Part shown: in pieces, positions 50,871 to 62,100 of the stretch | How positions within the stretch are numbered: the first letter of the stretch is position 1 | How the letters are laid out: each line of letters begins with the position of its first letter | NCBI GenBank assembly: GCA_051294375.1 | Contig: CM119267.1 | Span: 14,625,694-14,689,693 of the forward strand | Source of the DNA: Paraspadella gotoi | Taxonomy: Eukaryota > Chaetognatha | Direction of reading: 5' to 3' | Length of the DNA stretch: 64,000 bases | Notes under the pieces: model-generated | The model's input: only the letters and a program-made list of their open reading frames with translations | Database searches by the model: none | Told to the model about the DNA's origin: nothing | Program-made: the position numbers and the translations under genes

Positions 50871-53800
50871 ATGGCGGATTACTTGAACTCTTCGGTTCAG
50901 AATGACATGGCTTCACTGTTGCCCAACGGACTCATCTCAGACGAGGATTGGATCACGACGACAACAATGAACCACCGTGTTCCGGAGTTCGTTCCATCGT
51001 CATTTTCCCCTGCCCATAATGCTTCCCATAACTCTATCCACACTTCTGCCCAGGGTGCCGTCCACAATCCTGTCCACAATGCAGGTGTCAATGCCGACCC
51101 GGTATTTTCTTCGGCAATGATGGGAATGAACGACATGATGAACGGTTTCCAGGGCATGTCGTTGGACGGTAACATGGGTGGTGGAATGCATTCGCACGTA
51201 GGCGCTGGGAGTATGGACGGTTCAATGGTTCACATGGCGAATCATCATATGGGAGGGCACTTGGGTACTCATATGGGTGGCCAGATGGGCATTCAGATGG
51301 GGAACCAAATGGGTGCTCATCATATGGGTGGACAAATGGGTAGCCACATAGGCAGTCAAATGGGTAGCCACATGGGCAGTCAAATGGGAAGCCACATGGG
51401 CGGGCAGATGAATAGTCAGATGAGCGGGCAGATGAATACCCAGCTGGGCGGGCAGATTGGGGCTCAAATGGGTGGTCAAATGGGTTCACAATTGAATCAA
51501 CCAACATCTGTAGCCGCCCCCGTCTCCAACAACTACATGGAAGTAAACACCATTATGGCTGATGGTGGACACAAATACGGGGTGACGTCACTCGCCTTCG
51601 ACCATTTTGAGGAGTTACTTTGGATGGGAAACGGGGGCGGCCACGTCACGTCATACTTTGGCGCGGGCCTACAAAAGTACACGTCTTTTCAAATTGCCTC
51701 CACGGCGGAGGAGATACTTCACATCCTGCCGACAGACAACAGCGTGTTGGCGTTGACTCGGGACAGTCTTATCGCCCGGCAACGTACTGGCATGCCAATT
51801 TATGTTTTTAAAAGCGAGCATTTGACCCAAGCGCAATCAATGTTGCAGATGGATCCTACGGTACCCAATGTGATCATTTCCGGTCAACAGCCGAACATAG
51901 TTGAACTCGATTTTACCACAAAACAAGAAATTCGGGCGATCCGCCTCGACGACGAAAACGGTCGCGTTGTTCTTCGTCGCTCTCAAAAGTATCTGATGGC
52001 TGGGGACGCGAGCGGCCGCGTGACGATGCACGACCCGAGAACCTTACGGCAGGAGCACGTCATCGATGTGCATTCTGGAGCTCTATCGGATTTGGACGTG
52101 CATGGCACAACGCTTGCCACGGTGGGCTTTTCCACTCGCGGCCCATCTGGTACTCTTTTTGGTGAAAGGTTCATAAAGGTCTACGACATTCGATTCATGC
52201 GCAGTACTTCGCCCATTCAAATACATATAGCCCCATTGTTTCTTCGTTGTCTGCCGCTTTTCTCTGCCGCCAACTTTCTCGTACTGTCACAGCACGGTCA
52301 GTTTCAGATAGTCGAGCCCTCGGGTCTCGCCGGCTCCTTCCAAGTCAGCAACGCCGGTACCATCGGCATGTCTATGATGTGTCTCGACGTTTCCAGTAAC
52401 TACTCGTGTTTAGCCATGGGCGATTCCATGGGGCTGGTTCATCTGTTCACTAATTCCGGCAACATGATAGATCCAACCCCCTTTAATGTTTATTCGCGGC
52501 CGACTACTTTTGCGGACCCAATGGAAACTTATCCGCCAATTCCGTTTACCGACATTATGTCTCCACTATCCATGATTCCCAATCCCATTACAAATGGCAA
52601 ACTGGTCTCTGATTGGCCCTCTTTTACCACCAAAAAGGTGTATCGCGTCCCAGAACCTACTCATCCAGAATTGATGGAAAACATGAAGATGGTTCAAGGA
52701 ATAGGTTATGCTGCTCGCCCACCATGGATGAGACGGAACATGAACATGCATCAGCCTCGAAACGGAGAAGTTGTTCCCAGAAAGGGCGGAGCTCGACCAA
52801 ACCATTCCACCAGCATCTCCCCACAGGAACGTTCTAGTCCCTACGCATCAAGCGCCAGCGGAAGTCAGATCGTTACTATCCCCAAGAAGTATCAAAAAGT
52901 TGAATTAAAGTATTCCAAGATTGGCCTAGAAGACTTCGACTTTCGATTGTATAACCGCACTTCTTTCGCTGGTTTGGAAACGGACATTCCTAATTCTTAC
53001 TGCAACTCCATGTTGCAAGTTCTTTTCTATCTGGAACCGCTCCGATGTTACCTTTTGCAGCACCTGTGCAATCGCGAATTCTGTCTATCTTGCGAGTTAA
53101 GCTTTCTGTTTCATATGTTGGATAACACTAAAGGCAATACCTGCCAGGCCACCAACTTTCTCCGAGCTTTTCGTACTATTCCAGAGGCTTCAGCACTTAG
53201 CCTAATCTTAGCCGATGCTGACGAAGAGACAGGAAAAGCCAATCTTCCTGGTCTAATTCAATCGTGGAACCGATTTATTCTTCAACAGATCTACTCTGAA
53301 ACTACGACGCCTCCTCCGGCGCCTCCGCCAGTAGCTGACGCAGAGTATCCTTTTAGAATGCCTGAAATTAAAGAAAGTTCCCCAGAGGTTCGGTCTGACC
53401 ACGACGTTGTGAACGATATCTCCCGCTTGTTTTCAATGAGAACTATTAACATCTTCACCTGTCGCGAAGGGTGTCGCGTTACCAAAGAGACGTCGACCAT
53501 GGTGACATCTCTTTCTTATCCCGACTGTTATCCGGACGGAGAAAGCGCTCCTCCTAAGCAAATCCCTTTCATCGAAGTCGTGAAGCACAGCCTAGATTAC
53601 ACCCACCACGTCACGGCATTTTGCGAAAAATGCAGCAAATATATGTCTACAACGCAGCAGAGAAAACCCATTACTATTCCAGATAACCTGACTCTTAATT
53701 GTCAAGTGGTTACCGGGAAAGACCTGCAGTTTTGGAAAGCACAAATTGAGCTTCTCAATGGACCGGAAGAGGAGAACGAAGCGGAGAAATATGTGACCGA

Positions 53801-55864
53801 CCCAAATGTCCCCGCTTGTCGATTCGGCGCTCGATGCAAAAGGGGCGACTGTAGGTGAGATTTTAAAGTGTATACGTTAATATGAAAGTCTCATTCAAAT
53901 TTTAATTGAAACAGCGGAGAAGTAAGTTGTAGTGAATATTTTTCATACTTGTGTAATCACGTGACGACATAGGAATGCAGTCATTTGATCGGAGAGGCAA
54001 TGCGTCTTATTCCCTTTTAATTCAAATGAAAGTCTCTGGATCAAAAATTTTATTTAAGATATATTACATACTATATATTTATAGTAATTTGCCTATAAAA
54101 TTGTCAATTTTCCAAATGGCTTGTTCGATATCTTCGGTTATGTTAACAAAATTTTATCATTTACTTATAGAAAGCCATCAAAATAAATCACTCAATCTTT
54201 TTATCTCTAAGTGATAAACCATAAGAGGCTTGTTGTGTATAGAGGACAAGAGACTTGTATTCTCGTGATCATCTGGAAAGATAATCTCTGCGGCAGAACT
54301 CCTTAAACTTTTCGGTTCTTGTTTTAAAGGTATCGTCACGACACTGGGCCCGACAGATCATCGGGAGAATCTAAACCGAAAGTCGCTTACATTCCCACCG
54401 AGTTTAAGATCCGTATCCACCCACGCACGAAGGAATTGCAGATCAAGCCGCTCTCGCCTGCGGACAGCAAAATCGAGGCTGCCGAAGATCGAGAAGAAAT
54501 AATTAAGGATGCAGAGCGCGGAGGCGGCGGTGACAACGGCGATGACACCGATTTCGCCCCTTGGCCGCAGGGCGGCGGATGGCAAGTCTATCAATTGGGC
54601 GGCAACATCATGCACATCCACGAGAACAGTCCGTTAAAACCCGGTGGAAGTCTCGTCGCCCATATCTTTGTCGGGGAAAAAGCTCACAAACGCAAAGAGG
54701 GCATCACCTCGACCCAGTGGTACGTCTTCAACGACTTCTCCATCGAGCCCATCGAAGAGCACGAGGGCCGCGTCGTCGATCTCAACTTCATGACGCCCAC
54801 CTGCATCTTTTATCGACGAAAGAACATGGAGAAGTCTTACGATCTGCAGCCAAACTACGAATCCATTATCACCTCTGACGTGCTCACGGAGACCGGCATC
54901 ACTTCGGCTCCCTATCTCCAGAAGCGACGCCTTCACGTCACTTTCACGCCGCTGGGGCCCGAAGAGGTTGTGTCCCCTGGTTATCTCGTCGGCCTCGATG
55001 CCGAATTCGTCACCCTGAATCAGGAAGAGTCGGAGATCCGGTCGGACGGGACGCGTTCCACGCTCAAACCGTCACAGATGACTTGCGCGCGTATCACTTG
55101 CATCCGGGGCCAAGGACCGTTGGAGGGAGTGCCGTTCATCGACGACTATATTTCTACTCAGGAGCAAGTAAGAATAGGAATCAAAATGGCGCTTTAATTT
55201 AAAAGTTTTTAGGTATAAAAGTTGCCTTTTACCTCTCAAGGATTAATTTGTCTTTTACGCGTTGCAACCATTGCATTGCAAAAACAACATTTATTAAAAA
55301 AAGAATCAATAATGACATTGTCTTCCGTTACGTTCGAAGGTCGTTGATTACCTGACGGAGTTTTCCGGCATCAAACCTGGTGATCTCGACGCGAATATCT
55401 CTTGCAAGCACTTGACTACATTGAAGTCGAGTTACCTCAAGCTGCGTTACCTTATCTCTCGCGGCGTAACTTTCGTTGGCCATGGGTTAAAGAAGGACTT
55501 TCGCGTGATCAACCTTGTTGTTCCTAAAAAGCAAGTCTTCGACACGGTCACCCTTTTCCATCTGCCCAAACAGAGGATGATTTCGTTGAAGTTTTTGGCC
55601 TGGTATTTGTTAGCAACTAACATCCAAGAAGACACTCACGATTCCATCGAAGACGCCAGGTTACTGCCGTATAGGGTTAGGCTTGTTTTTTTTTATTTTA
55701 ACGCAAAATTTGTATTTTTCTTTTCTGTTTTCAGAACCGCTTTAAAGTTGTACCGAAAGTACAAGGCGCTGAGCGAAGATCAGATCGGGTTCCAAGACGT
55801 TCTTAAAAATCTGTATGAAGAAGGAAGGAAATATGGCTGGAAAGTGCCATCTGCCCACCAGTAA
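50871..55864 (+). CDS. PAN2: PAN2, catalytic subunit of the PAN2-PAN3 deadenylase, with extra zinc finger and repeat array
   Basis: PAN2 starts cytoplasmic poly(A) shortening with PAN3. Four exons, 50871-53854, 54330-55167, 55340-55659 and 55735-55864 (phases 2, 0, 2), give 1423 aa (human about 1200). Domains in order: a Met/Gly/His/Gln repeat array (about 105-210), a WD40 propeller (about 220-550), the pseudo-ubiquitin-hydrolase domain ([20 protein letters not shown] type block at about 700-720, without a working triad judged by eye), and the DEDD RNase ([29 protein letters not shown]). At the exon 1/2 junction [16 protein letters not shown] fits CX5CX4CX3H, the Nab2/ZC3H14 type of poly(A)-binding finger; I know of none in human PAN2. 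Exon 4 reads [10 protein letters not shown] and ends SAHQ. The pseudo-hydrolase and exonuclease parts are close to the human protein ([17 protein letters not shown]). Confidence 0.95.
51190..51490 (+). repeat. Coding tandem array in PAN2 (short Met/Gly/Gln/His units)
   Basis: About 20 imperfect 12-base units encode tetrapeptides such as [16 protein letters not shown]. The DNA repeats as blocks of the form AT-GGG-(T/C/A)N(C/T)-CA(N). Length variation by slippage is expected. The encoded protein region has low complexity and no known fold. Confidence 0.85.
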
Positions 55865-56144
55865 ATCTAGATCATTTTCAAAAACATTAACCCTTTGTAC
55901 AACCATGTATTGTCCCTACGTTTTTCTCTCTCAACATATATATATATATACATATATTATATCTGTACATGTACATCTATATCATTTACTGTACCATTTT
56001 TTCGGTATCGAATGAAATTTTATTGTTGGAATTCATCTTTATTGTATGTTGACTTTGTTTTTATAGAAACGCTAATGAATAGAGTTTATCAACCGGTTCT
56101 ACAGTTATGCCTTAATTCCCACATTAAATATAAACGGACAAACA

Positions 56145-59100
56145 ATGAAGGTGTTGAGCTCCACTATTGACGAGGACGACCATGGCGGCGATGCCGACAA
56201 AGAAAATCAACGAACGTTGAAGAAGCCTTTCCACAGTTCGTCCGACGACTCGCTTCAACGTTGCTTGCCGCACGCGTTGACCGCCACTGCGTCAGACCAT
56301 CTTCAGGGGCCGCCCGGTTTCTCACCGCCAGAGCGAGCACAACCTCGAGATATAGATTCACGCCTTCACGATGTCGAACCCTTGCTGGCCGCGTCGCCCA
56401 ACATTCTTAACAAAGGCTCCTGTGGAAGAAATCGTGTACAAAAAGGAGTCGGAAATCCTCCTGCCGTGGGGGCCTTGTACCGAATTTCCTACACGTCTCC
56501 TCAACCAAGAAACGGGTGAAAGAAGATAACGTTGGAGGAAGCGGATGGCGACCATAATTTCTAGATTGCTACTTTTCATCCAGGTTTTCTTCGTCTGGAA
56601 ATGCCACTCCGAATTCGGAGACCTCGGGTTCTGACTTACATCCTAAAGATAAAATTAACAACAGATTACTTGCCGATTCTGTAACAACCTTGGAGACGAA
56701 AAAGGAAGTGTGAGTTGCTCATCGTTTTTCATCGATATTGGTCGTGTAGGAATTCCCTGCTATTTTTTTTTTTTTTTTCAGAAACGAACTCGGCGACAAA
56801 AAAATCAGTTCATCCTTGCACTCAAGACTTGAACCGGTTAGTTCCAGCAGCAGCTTGGAAGCTACTGGTCAAAGCTTCATGAGTCCTTTACCCGGTAAAT
56901 TCCCAAGAGAGGATCACTAAGAGGATACTAAGAGAGGATCACTACGAATTGCTCGTTAAATTTTACTACTTTTGTCAGGACGGAAATCGAACAGTTATCG
57001 ACTTACCCCTTGCACGCCGCGAACGAATCCCTTCGATGTGTGTGACCCTTCGGAGCTGACGATGTCGATCGTCAGCCCTTCGGTATTTTGTATCTCCAAA
57101 GAACGTTCGAAAAACGGTAACCGTAGCTAAATAATTTAACAATTCAAAAACATATTCTATAATATATTCTAGCATGATGGGAAAAAAATTGTCGCGGTTT
57201 AAAAAAAGTTGTTAAATATATTTTTTACAAGTAAATAGGTTTTAATATATAGCAAAACCTTCTTAGGACAGAATATAAATATACATTTTCATAAGCATAA
57301 AATTATGAAGGTCAGGGATCACTCAATTCAAATTATAAATAGGCTACAACCGAAAGGAGAGCTCTTGACGATTCCGAAAATGTATTCACTTTACTATTTT
57401 TTCAAAGGCGTTTCAAATTTTGTATTACTATATAAATCTATCTGAAGAGTTGCAGCCCAAACGGTAAAGCGGTTCCTCATGAAATTTGACTTTAATTACT
57501 TTTAGGTCACGTACTCCAATTCTATGAAATATTTTCAAAATTTGCCCTCCTTTATAGAAAATTTGGTTATTTTAGTCATATTTGGCATTAATTTTGTATA
57601 AATTTAAAAGTTTTCGATTTTTTTTAATAGAAGACCCTCTACAGGATATAAGAGAAGAATTAGGATACAGTAAATTGAGATTTCCACAATTTTAGGTTGC
57701 GTGATCCCAAGACAGGTTGTCTTTAACTTTTTGAACTTCTTTTAGAACACGGAGACAACTTGCATTATTGTTATTATTGTATCTTTAACAAAATATTTTA
57801 TCAGATTTGAGATGGGGAATGGTCCTTGGCAAAAAGTACAATGTACAATATGATAATGCATTGTCTTTCATCTTTTATAAAATCTTTGATTTTTTTTTGG
57901 TTTGTTTTATATTTGATACTGATACTTTATTACATCCAGAGGTAAATATGTGCAAATATTAATTTTGCTTACAGAAAGGTTACCCAGAGCTTTATGACTT
58001 TTATTGATGCTTTGAAAAATAAATAAGTTTCAGCAAACAATGTCGGATCTGCTTACGATAATTAAGCGATAATCAGCTAATCAAATGATAAATCACAATA
58101 TGTTTGTGATCCTAACTGATTATAAGGGATTGTACCATACCATACCACACAAGTGTCTGTGCCAATACATGTAAATTCAACATTTTTGACCAATTTAATG
58201 AAAGAATTTTTGAAAAAGAATTATACTTTCTTATATCAACTTTTTGCAAGGAATCCAAATCCAATCTTAAAATTTAAAATCTTAAAATTTAAAAAAAATT
58301 ATTTTGAAATTTGAGCTATTATATACTTATTACTATATAAAAATATAGTTTACTGGCACCCACTATTGTATAAAATTAAAAAATAAATTTACCAAAGTAT
58401 TTTTATTGGTTTTTGTTTTCATGTTCTATTTGCTAAATTTTAATTTCATAAAATTTTATTATTTTCACATCACTCTAATATTGTACCAATTTCATAAAAT
58501 TCAGCTCCTTGTATTTTGATGCTAGTGCGGAGTACAATAAGTATTCCCCGATCTAATACTTAAGGGAGTGGTCTTTTCATACAATTGAAACATTCTTTGA
58601 CATATTTTCCACTTCATTGATAGGGAAGCCAGGTACTTTGGGAGTGAATAAACGGGACTGTGAGAGAGTCTTGATTGAAAGCTTGCAGGGACCTGCTATG
58701 TCATTATCTTGTAAGAGTGATGGAGGCCTTAAACCACCAAAGCCTGTCCAAAGTCAGGGGCAAGATAGCTTATTTATTAAATGAATGGATAATTTTTATA
58801 TTGGTTGTACCAATTTCATACAGTATCAGTGTAATTCAATGTATTATTAATGCTACTCTTTTTTGACATATGAATTAAGATTCATCCCTGAATCTATCTT
58901 AATAGAGATGATGAAATAACCATTTGACAAAGGCAGTCCCCGTAAATCATACCGGTTAAAGTCAAAAAGCCATAAAAACGAGTTGGAATTGAGTATGTAA
59001 TACAAATATAGAAAAATATATAAAAATAAAGAAGGAAACATTTTTTTGACAACTGATTTTCTTTTGCATAGTACTCTTTTTTTTTTTTTTTTTGTACATA

Positions 59101-62100
59101 AATGGAAACACAGCTCATATGAATCACCAATGGCCAAAGTTTTTCGATATCTAAATTTTAGTTACATTCTTACAGTGCCAAAAAAATAGCTGAAAACTTG
59201 CCACGACAATTTTTTTTCCTTCATGGTATAACATTTTTCATCAATACAATAAAATATCTTCTTTTCAGGTTCTCACACCGAACGCGATCCGTCGGAAACG
59301 ACAAACTCAGCCCAAGTCGGAGATTCTCCAGACCATTTAAAGCCTTTTAGATGGTCAATTGATCAACTGGCCATCCTTTACCCTGCCGACATCGATATCA
59401 CCGACAAGGAAGTCAGCCGACAGGAGATACATAAAACTCCCGACATCGAATACGAGAGAAAGGTAAGAAAACAATTTGATTTACGTTTACAGTTTAACCT
59501 CATGGTCGCTGTAGTCTAAATTGGTTTTTCACGATTTATGAAATTGGTACAACCAATATAAAAATTATCCATTCATTTAATATATTAGCTTGCCCTTGAC
59601 TTTGGACAGGCTTCGGTGATTTAAAGCCTCCATCACTCTTACAAGATAATGACACAGCTTTCAATAAAGACTCTCTCACAGTCTCGTTTATTCACTCCCA
59701 TAGTACCTGGCTTCCCTATCAATGAAATAGTATAATGTTTCATTATATAATTTTTTTTTTCAAAAATAAATAAATCTAGGTCGACGCCGCCATCGATGAA
59801 TATTTTAGTCAAAACCTTATCGTACCCTCTCCTTGGATCGGTCAATCCGGTGCCAAGTATCAGTCTCGGTTGCCGAACATCATGGAATGCAATGGGTCAC
59901 CTATGCTTTGCGTTAACCACGCCTCTAGCGTCCTCGAAATTCCTCAGACGGACGCCAACGCGTCCGCCATGAACGTCACTACTTCTAACGCCAGGTTTAA
60001 TTCGTTTTTGTCGATCGGAGAGATCATTGTTGCTATCAAGTTTTAGATAATCTTTTTATTTTTTAATCGCGTTTAGATTAAATAAATCCGCCAACACCTC
60101 TACTCAAGTAAACGTTCGCGAAGTCTCTTGTCAAACAAAACTTACAATTCCCGTAGACGTTGATCTAGAGAGATTGTTGGCCGACTATTACTCTGCCACC
60201 GAGGAGGTCGTCATAATCCAATCGAATGATTCTAGGTGCGTATGATTTAGTTTTTTTTTTTATCTCGTTTAGAATTGCTTCTTTGTGTCGTCGTCGTCTC
60301 GCTTTTTTACAATTAGAAATTGTAAAAGTAGGTAACCATTAAAAGCTAAAAATTTGGATATAGCTTCTCATCATCAAGATCTTTTATAACATGTTTCATA
60401 TTGCTATACGCATTTGTTTTATTTATAAAACAATTTTTATATAAAAACTACTACAAATTATAATTACGTTTTATTTATATTAGGGGTAGCCCCACACAAT
60501 GGGGTGAGTCAAAAATTTAGAATGAGTACCTGCTCAAACAAAAATTTATGAAAATTTGCAAATTACTTGTTTCACTATTTTCTATTTTTATATTTTATGA
60601 AGGATTTAGTATTTAATCTTATTATTTAATCAAATATATATTGCTTTCTTTCTTAAAAATGTTTTATTTATCTAATAATTCAATTTGGGAAGGGGAAGTC
60701 AGTGTTGTCTTCTGGAAATAGAGGGAGCATCTATACAACACAAGGTTAGATTACTATCTGTCCTAGTTTTCTAATAGATATTACACATCATTTCTGTTAG
60801 AAAGTCATTAATGAAAAATCATAATATCTAAGAGGCTGAACAGAAAGGGGTGGGAATGGATAATTTTTTGAGGGGTGATCAAAGTTATATATGATTTTTT
60901 TTACTAATAGGGATAAGACTACCATGTAGAATTGTATGTTCTGATAGGGATGCATACCGGGGAAAGGTCTATAGGGGCACCTTTATGTCATGAATATAAT
61001 TTTAAAATTATATTTTTTCTTTATTCTACTTTTTAAATTATTTCTTTTTTGAATATTTTTTATTTTTATACAATGGGAAGGTCATCAGTTGGGAACCTAT
61101 ACCCTTCATGGATTTCGGCTCTTTAATCCCAATATCCAGGTATAGGCGAGCCATCACCAAATGGTGATCCTTCATTGTTGCTTATATTTTAAATGTATAT
61201 CTTGAATGTTTATCTATATTTTTATGTATACTTTCAATGAACAAAAATTTTTTAATATGGCTCTATACCCAAATAATTAATTTTTTAACATTTATTTATA
61301 GATAGGAAAGGCTAAAATTATATAAAATTCTATTTCTTGTTTAACTTTTTTAAAAAATTTGAAGATTTCAAAAAAAAATTTATAATGTGAAAAAAGATAG
61401 ATAACATTTAATGTAAAAAAGATAGATAACATTTAATGTAAATTTTTTTGGAAAATGATTGCTCAAATATTTAATCAAGACAACTAAAAAAACTTTGCTA
61501 ATAGTCGAAATTAAAATTATCTCCCGAGTTTTTTTCTTTTTTTTTCTGAAAAGAAAACAGAGCAAACAAATAATTGCGGGAATGGTTCAAAAATATCTTA
61601 TGTTAACAATAAACGTGAACGAAAAAGGAAAATAAAAAGAAAAAGAGATCGGGAGACAAAGTTGGTCCCTAATTATATGCTCTGCTTAAAACTGCAGAAA
61701 AAACGTGTGCCAGATAGCGCCCTAAATTATGCTAAAAATGTCTAGAGTTTTTTTTAGTATGCTAAATATTGTGCCAAATTATCTTTTAGCTAATTTAATG
61801 CAAAACTGTTACAAGAGTACAGAAAAATGATTATTATTAGAGCCTATTAAAAATTATTTAGACAGATAAAAACAAAAAAAGACGAAAAAAATGAGAGTTT
61901 GTGAATTGATTAATGCTTAAGCGATGAGCCATATAACCAGTCAAGTCCTGTAAAAGGTGTTTTGCAGCAGTAATTTTAAAACAGACCAACCAACCGACGC
62001 CATAGTATTTTGCTCTTGTAAAGTTGCTTTAACATGCTATTAGGATTACAGAACTACACAAGCATCTCAGAGGAAAATCGGGAATTAACATGATTGTTAT

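Noticed and set aside
55895-56170. 91-codon + frame rich in Tyr/Ile over a (TA)n run between PAN2 and BORA.
   Set aside because: It is low-complexity AT sequence with no coding signature, overlapping the PAN2 3' flank and the BORA leader.
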